DNA of 64,000 nucleotides, taken from Aphanomyces cochlioides (Eukaryota; Oomycota; Saprolegniomycetes; Saprolegniales; Verrucalvaceae). Numbering within the stretch: position 1 is the stretch's first letter; each line of letters opens with the position of its first letter. The notes under the pieces were generated by a model, which was not told the DNA's origin, did no database searches, and saw nothing but the letters and a program-made list of their open reading frames with translations. Below are positions 9,154 through 19,526 of the stretch, piece after piece. The translations under genes and the position numbers were made by a program. The stretch lies in assembly GCA_019828595.1 (NCBI GenBank), contig JAHQRK010000013.1, positions 186,001-250,000 on the forward strand. Reading direction: 5' to 3'.

Positions 9154-11929
9154 TTACAATGTGTGGCACTTCAACTCATTGAATCGCTTGTAGGACCATT
9201 GATCTGGAGTACATGTTTCGTGAATTTTGGAGCACAAAGTGGTGAAGCCCTCTTCAAATATGTTATCTCTTGCTGTCTGCGGCAATGCCTTCACTTGGTA
9301 AGTACTCAAGCTGCACCCGAACTTCATTATTGTGCTCATGACGAGTTTTGTTTTAGAGAAAGATGTTGAATCACATCGACGGACAAAGTCGTTGCCCTTG
9401 AGGGAGCAATATGGTGGAACTCCTTCTACAGGTAAGCCACAAAACCACAAGTTCCACATGTCATACGACCTTAGAGACGGAAAACAAGCAATTTTGTGGT
9501 CCATTGGTTTGGAAAGCGGTGTGTTCATCTGGATTGGGGGGAGTTCAGAGCTTGGACGTAGATCGCTAGAGACATTTGCGTGTAATGACTTAATCTCATT
9601 TACCAATGATTGCCGAAATTTATTTAACGTTTTCGACAGAAAATCCCTCGACAATTCTGAACGATTTAATGCAGGTCCAGCAGAGTCTTTCTTGATGTGT
9701 TTGATAAATTCATGTTGAAAGCTCTCCAATGCACTTGTCAAATCATCAATTTTGGTCTCGAATCATTTTAATCTAGCATCTTGATTGACATGGGGTGGAA
9801 TCCCTGTTGCTCGCATTGAAGTTTTTGAACTTTTAATGTAATCCAAGGACACATTGACATGTAGCTGTGACACTATTCCAGACTTCCACAACGGTGAAAA
9901 GAAGATAGTATGGGAAGCTGCTAAGTTTTGAGTAACCACGACTGGTGATATACAATTGACGCCAATAAATATGGCAATGTACACCTAAATGAAGATGGGT
10001 ATTGCTTCATATATCCAGGCAGAATTTTTTGCCACATTTCAAGTATAACAGTGCCTTCTTCAAAATGAGGCGGCAAACAAGCAAACTCAACACTGTTAAC
10101 ATCCAAACCTACTCAATGATAATGATTAAACTAATAAATTAAGGTGTACCTGTTGCAGCCCGTCCAACGAATTGGTCACCTCCTGGACCTTCAAATATAT
10201 ATCTGTTTTGTACATTTCTTAAACTCCATCCTGCTCTTAACCAGATTGATACTGCTTGAGGCCCTCCTGGACTGTCATTAAGGGATGAAGCGACGTCCTT
10301 TCGAAAAGTATGGGTTCCTATCTCTTTGATTGCGATACCCAACTCTAGAACATCATTTTCATAATTGCAGCATGCTTTAGAGAACCAATTGGAGAACCTC
10401 TCCTTTGCATTCACTCCAAAAACCAAAGTAGACATTCCTTCGAAGGCTTGTCCACGAGTAAATACAACCAAAGCTAGACTAAATCAATACAGGAGATTAT
10501 CAAATAAAACACAATTCTATCGACTACTACCTTAATACAGGGCAAACAGCAGGATTCAATGGATTTGCATATACATGTTTTGGAGACGTATTCGCGCCTT
10601 CTTGATCTGACTTTGTCAATCCAAATTGCACTATTAATGCATCATCTACAGTGATCCGGGAAATATAAGACCATCAACAAACCCTACCCCTCTATTGAAC
10701 CGTGAAAATAAATCATATTTATTTTAACAAGAAATAAATATGACAGGAGGTCAACCATAGTTTCATGGCCAGATAAACGCGCAAACACAAGTAAACTACG
10801 GTGCTCCTACATAAGCTAAAGGTTATAAGTGCTATCGTAGAAGAAGGGTAAGTTGTTGTTGAAAATACTCCAAAGAAACGATATGCAAATGGGATGATAC
10901 ATTGTTCAATGATTCAATGACACATCCTCGAAATGAATGCACCAATTATAAAATTATAGAGTTTTCCTTGTTTTCTGAAGACTTTCGATCGATTACAGCT
11001 GTACATGACACATATGAGTAATTCTTCATCTCTAGCAATTTTCATAGTATATGAAGTCTTGCACGCTTATCTAATACAAGTCTCTTCGTCTTTTTCCAAA
11101 TGCAATATGCAATTTAACAGGTTACAATTTATTACAGTATATGGAGTCCGTGTTCAGCTTGAAATTGACCAATCAGCGAAGAATCACATGTGGTCTTATA
11201 TTTCCCGGATCGCTGTACGTATATGACAAAGCATTTATCCAAAACAGTAGTTGTGTAATTTATTCACCTTTCCATGACATGTGTTCAAATCGAAGAGATG
11301 CTGTTGAGACTGACCGAGCCATTAGATTCCAGCAAAACACAATGAACAAGTATGATGGGAAGCTTGATTTTTCTTCGTCCATCAATGATTTTCTACATAA
11401 AAATTCATATCCTAAAAACCACATAAACAATCAAGCCCACTATGATAAAATACACCTTGCCATGATATTGGAGCCTTGCCTTCTGTCATAAAAACGTCTC
11501 CTTTTTCTTTCATTTGCGCTCTTTGACGCTTAAAGCCACTCGAAAACTCTACGTATATTTTTTGGATTTCTTATAGTAATTACACTTACGTAGGAGTAAA
11601 TTGACCATGTCTTTGGGAATATCCATCTTTTCCTCTTTGAACAAGTGTTTGATTGCGCTGCAACACATGTTAATTGTAGAATATGATGCAACCGTCTTTG
11701 GTACGACCTCTTCTCCTTTGCGGTTCCTCTTTTTTGACGAATATGAGAGAAATCTTTTGAAAATATCCACGGACAGAGGCATAATAATCTTACCATCTAT
11801 ATCAACACAACTTGGATCCGTGCTATGCAACCAGCGGACAAGTCGATCCAAAACACCACTGTATTGCTTCCTGGTGTTGCTTGTAATTCGAAGCGCGATG
11901 ACTTCGTCTCCACTGTCTACACCGGCCAT
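9154..11929 (-). pseudogene. Crypton tyrosine-recombinase gene, seven exons, one in-frame stop
   Basis: Minus-strand exons 11590-11929, 11456-11548, 11268-11411, 10531-10645, 10150-10478, 9983-10108 and 9154-9920 join in frame into 638 codons. Order of parts: N-terminal SAM-like core-binding region (TRKQYSGVLDRLVRWL), a GKAPISW segment, box-I arginine in WNLMARSV, then GTHTFRK with catalytic H-x-x-R near residue 287, RAGWSLRNVQNRY with the nucleophilic tyrosine near 323, and RATGIPPHV. The C-terminal GCR1-like DNA-binding region follows (MWNLWFCGLPVEG, FSKTKLVMSTIMKF). This is the layout of Crypton transposases, which cut and join DNA by site-specific recombination. Five introns are 41-62 nt; one is 622 nt because of a MITE. 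The only defect seen is TGA at 9763-9765 (codon 435), between the catalytic and C-terminal domains. ATG 11929 was chosen as the first sensible start; earlier in-frame starts exist. Confidence 0.85.
10649..11215. mobile_element. 567-bp Tc1/mariner-type MITE inside a Crypton intron
   Basis: Terminal inverted repeats of 25 bp, beginning CAGTGATCCGGGAAATATAA on the left and CAGCGATCCGGGAAATATAA on the right (one mismatch), bounded by TA on both sides (10647-10648 and 11216-11217). No coding capacity. TA duplication and a CAGT start fit the Tc1/mariner superfamily. Its insertion lengthens the Crypton intron from about 53 to 622 nt. Confidence 0.85.
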
Positions 11930-12175
11930 TCCACACGAAAGGTGTCTCAGCCACCGCCAATTCCCAAATGAAGTAAAATGGAAACTTTCCGGATAAAGGG
12001 AGTTTCGCAAAATTTCGTAAATACGGTTTTATCTTGGATAATTTGTATTTATCCTTTATATGCAACTTCCAGTATACAATAATTTAGACCATAATTGATT
12101 ACACGAAAAAATTTGAAAATATTTTTTTCGTATTTCTTATAATAATTGAGTGAAATGTTTCGTGAAAACTTGTTA

Positions 12176-13779
12176 CTTCCTCTGTTCCACTTTACCGCCG
12201 ACCGAGAAAAACTAACTTTTTCCACTTTACCACCGACAATTCATTACCATTGGCTACAAATCAATTTCATGCATATTATTGGTTAAAAACATGCAGGTCG
12301 CAGAGGCTCAGATTAAAAATGATTCAGGGCAATCCACAGTCGTCATGAGTGTCCCGCGACGCCGCAATGCATCCTTGCGAAGGTGTGGCAAGCGGAAATT
12401 GTTGCCGCCCTTGTTCTCAATGACAAGGCACATGACTGCCTGCAACGTCAAAAACACATTCTCCAGTTTCTCTTCATCAATGCACTCAAATGCAGTGAGC
12501 GTTGCATGGATAACATCATCGACGGTGCGACTTACCATCTTGTATTGTAGGGACTGGATTGAAGCAAAGAAGCCCAAGTCCAGAACATTGAGATCTGGAC
12601 TATTGGGGGGTTGACGCCTCACAACGAAGACCCACCCGTCCGTCGACACACTCGATAGTATCTCATCGGTAATCAAGCCATGTGGAGTCGCGTTGTCGTG
12701 CTGTAAAACAACACGTTTGTTCTTCGTAGGGAAACGTGCCTTGATAGCAGGTATAACTCTTGTAAAAACGTATTCTTGATAGACTTGAGCATCAACATTT
12801 GTCAAGGTGGTCACAAGCGTCCCAGCAGGTCGATTTCTCGAGCTACGTTGTGCAGGCAAGTTCTTGACGATTGGCCACATGCCAATCTTTCCATTGAACA
12901 TTCTCTTGCGCTCATCGTCGTATCTAGGTCGAGCAACTGCAGCAATGAACATAACCTTTGGAAGAAGCGCTTGCTCTTGCACGATCGGTAAAGTGGCTCC
13001 TCACCGTCAGTAAGGTACACTTTGCGTGTGTCCTTGTCACCATTAAACCATTTCTCATCAAGGTGCACGACATCCCACATTCCATCAAAGTGGGGGGTTT
13101 CAGGAGGAGCGGCAAAAATCAAGGCGTTGAAGAGCATTTGAAGTTGTCAAGAGTGGTTTGAGTCGCGATGTACGGCGCTTGAGGGTCCCTTGGCGGAGAC
13201 TGCGATGAATTGTCGTCAATGGTATTCCAGCTGCTTCAGACAGATCGCGCATGGTTGAGCGCAAACTTTGAGGTATTTCATGTGCGATGGTCCTGACTTC
13301 TTGTTGGGTGTAGATGGGTTTACGACCAACTTTGCCGAGTTTGCCCGATGGCATCAAAGGATTGACCGCGAAGTCGTTCAAAATTTTCGCCACTGTTGTT
13401 CGATGTAAGTTGAAATAAGAGGCAGCATTGGATATTGCCCCACGGGGCAGCTTTCCCAGAGTCTTGAGGTCATTGAGATACGTGACCACCTCCATCTTCT
13501 TTGAGTAGGACAGTTCGCGCTCGTGGCGTACTTGGTTCATCTGCTCAGCCCCCAATTTTATTGTGAGAATTTTATATTTTGCAATTTTATTCCAGGGTGA
13601 TTTAAACGATGTCGTTTTTGGTCGCCAAAATGGTCTTTTCGCGCTTTCCAGTCAATGTACACTTCCTCTCATTTTTTATGCTCTTTCGAATATGATATAT
13701 TTCGTCTTGATTGACGAAGAAATAAATTTTTGAGGTCACTCGGATGGCCAACGTCGGCGGTAAAGTGGAACAGAGGAAG
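12176..13779 (-). mobile_element. Plant-type (DD39D-like) mariner element, 1604 bp
   Basis: Perfect 27-bp terminal inverted repeats starting CTTCCTCTGTTCCACTTTAC are flanked by TA at 12174-12175 and 13780-13781. A diverged inner copy of the repeat lies at about 12218-12238. The termini resemble those of plant Stowaway MITEs and related mariner-like elements (CTCCCTCCGTTCC...). The element carries one transposase gene on the minus strand, which is broken. Terminal repeats are unmutated, so the insertion may be fairly recent. Confidence 0.9.
12308..13555 (-). pseudogene. Mariner-like transposase, two frameshifts
   Basis: The N-terminal part (13555 down to about 13105) has a helix-turn-helix region: LPRGAISNAASYFNLHRTTV followed by KGKVGRKP-like sequence. 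The catalytic region holds VHLDEKWF (first Asp), LQHDNATPH (second Asp) and PPNSPDLNVLDLGFF, the signature of plant mariner-like transposases. There are 33 residues between the second Asp and the NSPD Asp and 38 to the NVLD Asp, consistent with DD39D. The frame changes near 13100-13135 and again near 12955-12975, so the gene is not translatable as one protein. It would cut and paste the element through its terminal repeats. Confidence 0.85.
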
Positions 13780-14039
13780 TATTTATCTATCAGTAATGAA
13801 GAAATAATTTATTCATAGGTAGAATTCCAAGAATTATTTATTTTTTTACACATATTTAAATATATTTTCATTAATATATTTTTACCCATGTCTGATTTCC
13901 ACCGGAAAACTGTAGATCGTTGACAGGATTGCCGACGATGTCGGCCACACTTGGGATGTATTTAAATCGCTACTGCCAGGAAGGAATTGCTGGAGAGACG
14001 AAAGCCTCATCTCGTGGAAGCAAAGGAGTCGACTCGTTA

Positions 14040-17000
14040 TTACTCCAATAGCGGGATTGCCAAAGTGAGTGAACGATGACACTCAGTATGGTCCAATCCT
14101 GTCCATTCAAATGTGAAAAATCGCCAAGTCTTCAAATCAAACACATACAACGTCTTTCCATAGTGAGCGGTCAGAAGACCATTGAGCAGAGCAGATGCTT
14201 TGTCGAGGTAGTATACTCCGTCATAGTTCCAAATATCAAAGGCTAAACAATTTTTTGCCACAGTGTGGAGAAAATACGACCTAATTTGATGTCGACGCTT
14301 CTTCTTTGGTTTTGTAAGCCGCTCAAAGATGTAAGCAACCAAGCAAGACGCGGCTGCAAGACTAATCAGGCCAATAAATCTTTGAAAACTGCCAATTTCA
14401 ACTCGCCCGCTGTGACACACAATTTGGAAATCCACCGATTCAATGGAGCATTCACGTTTAATAGTCGCTTGGTGCTTTGTCGGCGATGCAAAACTCCACA
14501 CAACAGCAGCTAACCAGCCCAAGATTGCACTTTTTGTCGAGTACGATGCCGTATAATCCTTCGTGACAGGGGAAAATATGTCGTTTAGAATGTATATGAG
14601 CCAGCTCATCTCGCCACATGACATGATAGTTGTAATCCAAAGCTGACAGGGCGATTCAAAGTACGTAACCATACCATTTGACGACAATGTAAGTTCTAAA
14701 TTCGATGTTGAGAGTAAGCAAAGCGCTGTGACCCCACGAAGGAAGATCAAAGGACGCCCAATCCAAATTGCACCGGAAAGACGATTAATCTGCAGCATAT
14801 TCCAGCTCTCGACATATCCACGAGCTGCGAGAAGATTAAATGCAGTTAAACTGCCGACAAGAATAAGGATTATCGTCACGTATTGAATAGCAAGGCGCAT
14901 GTACGTAGCAACATTAACAGGAATTTCCAGTGAATTAGCTGCGACTTGCAACGGCCCCACAAAACCTGAAACTGTTGTCAATTGGCCATTCGTCCCATGG
15001 AGAGTAATAACTTCACGGAATCCATTGACCCAGTCAAAAAGGTAGAGCCATGAAAAATAATCAAACGATGGGTCATCGTGAAATATTGGGACTCGAGAGA
15101 GATTTACATCTCCAACTGGGCTATTGCGAATAAATTGGACTAGCTCGGGCTTGATTAATGTCTCGATATCATTCTTTGCGGCTTGTGAGAGGGACTGAGC
15201 TGAATAGAATTTCACTGAGGAAACAAGTGCTCGAAGTGCATCCAGAGTTGCTACACAGCCGATTGGATTTGCACTATCGTGGGCGCAAATTGAAAGTGAA
15301 TTGGGAGCGACATCACGAAGAAGGTTAGCAGCGACAATAGCTTTGATTTGAATTTTTGGGTTTACAAGGATACTCGCGGCTTGAGGTATAGCTTCACATG
15401 AATTTTCAATAGTAAAGTGTTGTAATGGTATTGGGGCCCCTGGTGAATTTATTTCACAAAATATATTTCCACTCACAAATATAGCTCTATTCCAAGCACT
15501 TGGCTGAGGGATATAAAGTGTAAATGCCGATATTTTTGAGTAACTACTCCACGTTGTGTCGTCGCTTGCCATTGAGACTGTGAGTTCTTCCGTCAGAGTT
15601 TGATATAGTAGGCGAAGCGATTGCGGGCAAGTTACTCGATAGACATCGGTTGATCCAAATGGCCCGAGAATAGAGCGGACCAATGCTAAGCCAGCGCCAA
15701 GTGGCGACGGCAAATAGCCAGTCTCTATCAAACCATTTTCAATACTGGAGTTTTGAAAGACAAATTGTCCACTTGATCGGACGAGAGATTTCCCCCCAAG
15801 GCTCGATTGATTTAAACCCACAGCTAATAAATCATTAGCGAAACTCCAGTACATCTTAAACGAAATTTGCTTTTCTTTCTGAAATGTGTAATTTGTTTGC
15901 TTTAGAGTAATGGGGTAATCAATTCCAAAAGCATTTCGAACTGAAAAATCTTCAAGCACACCAATCGTTTTATAGTTTTGCCATTGCGTTGTAAAAGAAG
16001 ACAAATTATTAGCTTGCCAATACTTGACTTCGTCGTTGATTGAGTTCAAAACGCTCATTGCCTCCTGAATCCAGTTCTTTCCAACGACAGAGGTCCTTAA
16101 GTGACTGAGCACGCCTATTTCCAAGTACGATTTCCATTCAGTGCCAGTCCAATCTCCATTTCGCAGGATACTTTCTAAATAAATAGCTGCATTTGAATAT
16201 TGAGCCGAACAGCGACGCTGTTTTTCTGCCGAATTTGCCATTTCCCACTGCCGTTTAAAATCCACGAAACAATATGAGGTAAAAATCCACGGTTGCTGCA
16301 AATTGCTCATTTGGCGCAAGCCTTGAATTACATTGTAAAGCGAATTGGCTTCATCTTGAATTCCAGAGGCATATAATGCCGAGACGATGAGAAATGATGT
16401 GTTTAAATTGTAGGCTGCGTCTGCATCACCAAATCGAGGAAAGTTCAGTTGAGTACCAGCAATAGAATCTGTCGTTTGAAGGTATTTCATAAACCAAGAG
16501 GATAAAAAAGCCTGCGTCCCCGTCGAATTAAATGAAGTCCACCAGAAATCGTTTGCCATCGTAGATGCAGTCAACTCGAGGTACAAGTAACTTCCTGTAA
16601 TTGTTGCTCCGATATATGCCAGCCCCAAAAGAGCAATAAATGGCATGTATCTTCTTCGGTATGGAATTTTCCCCGATGGTTGCAAAATGCTACTGGTGCG
16701 TCGAAACTGTGGCTTTGGAAATGCTGTGCGGCTTTTTGAGGATAGCAATGGCACAATTTCCCACAATTTCATATCAAATACATACTTCGGCAGTGGAACC
16801 ATTCCAGATAATACACAAGCTATTTTATCAAACACAAGACCGCTATCGATTTCAGTTCCAATAAGGAAAACTTCACTGGCAGAGGGAACTAGTAAGTTGC
16901 ATAGAGTTTTGTTTTCACTCTCATTCAAAAGACAACGACTTAAGAACCAGCGAACCAAGATAAAAACCACAAGAGCAGATATAAGTTGGATAACACATAT

Positions 17001-19382
17001 CCAAATTAATCTCGTTGGGTTGCCAATTTCAAATGTCCCTCGATCGCAGAACAAATTCAAGTCTATGCCAATAATTGTGCACTTGTTTTCCAGTGATGCA
17101 GTAGGTTTTATGGGAGATACAGCTTCGACTATTAAAATCAAAAGCCACGACACAAAACAACTAATTGGAGCAACAGCTTTAGCATGTCGCCGAATAAATG
17201 GTAAATATACATCGAGGAGAGAATAGAGCAGCCATGTAGCTTCACCAGATAAAAGACAAATTTCAAACCACGATCGGTGCTGGAATACCAATTGAGCAAA
17301 TCCACCGACGGACTGGAACGTTACATTGGCTGTGCTGAGTATAATGCCGGCTGTCATTCCACGGATGAGTAGAAACGGTCGACCGATCCAAACGGATCCA
17401 GTCACTCGATTAAATTGAAAAATATTCACAGGAATTACATCTTTTTCAAGCAGTGCCAAGATTGCCACAATTGCACCAATGCAGGCTAAGATAAAGCTCA
17501 CATAAACGGAAATGTAATTAATGTATTTGCAGGCATTTTGAGGTAGCTCCAATGGATTTACTTCCATATCGACGAACGAGTACGTTGGCGAGATCAACGT
17601 AAGACTACCATGGTCGCCTTCAAATGTATACACTTCTCGTAATCCTTGAGCCCATTCAAATACTTGAATCCAGCCATAAAAAGACCAAGGATCAGAGTAA
17701 TTTAAAAACAACGATTGATGTAGCAGTTTGTTGGAGAATGCGACGTCGGTGGCAAATTGTACAAAGGAAATATTTACAGCTGCTACATCGGACCAGATGG
17801 AGCCCATATCGGATGGGGCGACTTTTATTCCGGAGAGCAGTGGATATAAAGTCTGAACGTTTGAAAGGACTGTCTGGCACGCTTGTCGAGTTGCTTGACA
17901 GAGGGAACAAACGAATTCGGATTTTACAGCGCCGCCCATACTATACAGAGCAAATAGAGTTGTGTCTCGATCCATAGGGATTGTAAATGGAATTTGGTGT
18001 TGGCAATCATCGTATAAATTGAAAGATTGTTGGATAAACGACTGCTTGGCGCCCAATACACACATTGGACTTCCTCCATAAAAGGAGAAATTTTGATTCT
18101 GCCAATGACTTGGTATTGGATCTGCTTGGACTAGTTTGATTGCGTTGTAGAGCTCCAGCTTGGATGTGTCCGACAATAGTTTGGAAATGTATTCCTGTTG
18201 GAACCGAGTAGCAAGGTTTAAAAGCGACTTTGGCACTACAGCAGAGCGAATATCGATCACTCCAAAGGGTCCGATATACGTTCGAACCAGGTCAATCGAC
18301 GGAGTCGGTGGCAATCCACCCATAACTAACATAATATCCCAATCAATGCCGAGTTTTTCAAAATGCAGCATGTCGCCACGAACTAGCGTGCAGCCCAACA
18401 TTAATCCACAAGCTTGGAGTCCGTTTGAGAAACCCCAGTATGCCTTTTTAGTCGTCCATCCGGTGGGCGTAACCAGATATGTCGTTCTGCCAGTTTTGAT
18501 CGTCTGACGACTTCCGAGGGCATTGATAATGACCAAAGATTCATCCACTGATGCTTGATGCGCGTTGGTTAACTGGGTTTTCCAATATGAAAACCCAGCA
18601 TTGTGCCAAGCTTTGAGTTCATCGCTTTGGGAAAGCCAATTTCGTGAGAATATCCACTCTACCCATTGATTCCCACCAGGAAATCGCCGCACTGCACTAA
18701 AAATGGAGGAATTCATAAAAGGAAATACAAATGAGGAGGTGACAGTTTGGCTGTCACAATTACGCAAGATAGACTCCAAGTACACGGCAGCGTTGGCAAC
18801 ATCTCGCAAAATACATCGTCTCTGTCGGGTTGTTGTCAGAGCGAGCTCAAACGACCGGTTGAAATCGACCCAACAGTACGGAGATGCCATATCCAGAAAG
18901 GCTCCAAATGGCAAACCTCTGACTGCAATAATAGCAAGCTCCAGGGAAATATTGCCCAGTAAGACACTTCGACCTTTAGATGGATTCACACCGACAAAGG
19001 TATTTGAGCCAGAATAGTCTTTATAAATGGCCATTGTTTGATCGAGTTGTTCAACAGCAGACAGCGAGGATTGTTGTCGATTGTACATATCACTCAAAAA
19101 TGCCTGAATTCCAGAGGTATTGAAGCCTGGCCAGTAGTAGTCATTGGTCGCACTGCCTTCCATAATGAGCACAAATTGAAAGCTGAAAGCCACCGACATA
19201 ATCACGTAAATGGCTCCAGAAGCTGCCTTCAGTCGGTCATGCTTTGCTACGGGTCGGGGCAAGTGGTCGCTGCTCGGGAAAAGTGGACCAACCGCCGTCA
19301 TTGCTATTTGAAACTGATGCGAAAGGGTTTTCGTAATTTGTGTAGATTCGTAACTGCTAGGCTGGTCAAGAGGCAGTTTCAT
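14040..19382 (-). CDS. Giant membrane protein made of two tandem repeats (1780 aa)
   Basis: A single exon of 1780 residues. It consists of two homologous halves, about 1-900 and 901-1780. Each half has one N-terminal membrane segment (near residues 55-75 and 915-935), a roughly 550-residue non-cytoplasmic domain rich in aromatic and Asn residues, and a cluster of about five membrane segments at its end. Matching motifs include NDYYWPGFNTSGIQAFL with NDFWWTSFNSTGTQAFL, NAAVYLESILRN with NAAIYLESILRN, and WIGRPFLLIRGMTA with WIGRPLIFLRGVTA. Each half ends with a cytoplasmic YVFD(M/L)K motif. It resembles large uncharacterised membrane proteins of Saprolegniales; no transport or enzymatic motif is visible. 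Placement in plasma membrane or cell surface is inferred. ATG 19382 is the first in the frame. Confidence 0.9.
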   Translation of the reverse strand: MKLPLDQPSSYESTQITKTLSHQFQIAMTAVGPLFPSSDHLPRPVAKHDRLKAASGAIYVIMSVAFSFQFVLIMEGSATNDYYWPGFNTSGIQAFLSDMYNRQQSSLSAVEQLDQTMAIYKDYSGSNTFVGVNPSKGRSVLLGNISLELAIIAVRGLPFGAFLDMASPYCWVDFNRSFELALTTTRQRRCILRDVANAAVYLESILRNCDSQTVTSSFVFPFMNSSIFSAVRRFPGGNQWVEWIFSRNWLSQSDELKAWHNAGFSYWKTQLTNAHQASVDESLVIINALGSRQTIKTGRTTYLVTPTGWTTKKAYWGFSNGLQACGLMLGCTLVRGDMLHFEKLGIDWDIMLVMGGLPPTPSIDLVRTYIGPFGVIDIRSAVVPKSLLNLATRFQQEYISKLLSDTSKLELYNAIKLVQADPIPSHWQNQNFSFYGGSPMCVLGAKQSFIQQSFNLYDDCQHQIPFTIPMDRDTTLFALYSMGGAVKSEFVCSLCQATRQACQTVLSNVQTLYPLLSGIKVAPSDMGSIWSDVAAVNISFVQFATDVAFSNKLLHQSLFLNYSDPWSFYGWIQVFEWAQGLREVYTFEGDHGSLTLISPTYSFVDMEVNPLELPQNACKYINYISVYVSFILACIGAIVAILALLEKDVIPVNIFQFNRVTGSVWIGRPFLLIRGMTAGIILSTANVTFQSVGGFAQLVFQHRSWFEICLLSGEATWLLYSLLDVYLPFIRRHAKAVAPISCFVSWLLILIVEAVSPIKPTASLENKCTIIGIDLNLFCDRGTFEIGNPTRLIWICVIQLISALVVFILVRWFLSRCLLNESENKTLCNLLVPSASEVFLIGTEIDSGLVFDKIACVLSGMVPLPKYVFDMKLWEIVPLLSSKSRTAFPKPQFRRTSSILQPSGKIPYRRRYMPFIALLGLAYIGATITGSYLYLELTASTMANDFWWTSFNSTGTQAFLSSWFMKYLQTTDSIAGTQLNFPRFGDADAAYNLNTSFLIVSALYASGIQDEANSLYNVIQGLRQMSNLQQPWIFTSYCFVDFKRQWEMANSAEKQRRCSAQYSNAAIYLESILRNGDWTGTEWKSYLEIGVLSHLRTSVVGKNWIQEAMSVLNSINDEVKYWQANNLSSFTTQWQNYKTIGVLEDFSVRNAFGIDYPITLKQTNYTFQKEKQISFKMYWSFANDLLAVGLNQSSLGGKSLVRSSGQFVFQNSSIENGLIETGYLPSPLGAGLALVRSILGPFGSTDVYRVTCPQSLRLLYQTLTEELTVSMASDDTTWSSYSKISAFTLYIPQPSAWNRAIFVSGNIFCEINSPGAPIPLQHFTIENSCEAIPQAASILVNPKIQIKAIVAANLLRDVAPNSLSICAHDSANPIGCVATLDALRALVSSVKFYSAQSLSQAAKNDIETLIKPELVQFIRNSPVGDVNLSRVPIFHDDPSFDYFSWLYLFDWVNGFREVITLHGTNGQLTTVSGFVGPLQVAANSLEIPVNVATYMRLAIQYVTIILILVGSLTAFNLLAARGYVESWNMLQINRLSGAIWIGRPLIFLRGVTALCLLSTSNLELTLSSNGMVTYFESPCQLWITTIMSCGEMSWLIYILNDIFSPVTKDYTASYSTKSAILGWLAAVVWSFASPTKHQATIKRECSIESVDFQIVCHSGRVEIGSFQRFIGLISLAAASCLVAYIFERLTKPKKKRRHQIRSYFLHTVAKNCLAFDIWNYDGVYYLDKASALLNGLLTAHYGKTLYVFDLKTWRFFTFEWTGLDHTECHRSLTLAIPLLE

Positions 19383-19526
19383 GCCGATGGGTCACAAAGA
19401 CTGATGTTACTTGAAAGCAACACTTTGCAATTAATGGCCTCGCTATCGCATGCTCTAAACAGCGTCTGTGACCAGATGAAATGATAGAGAAACATGAATT
19501 GTTCAAACTTTAAAGGGGAGCAAGTA

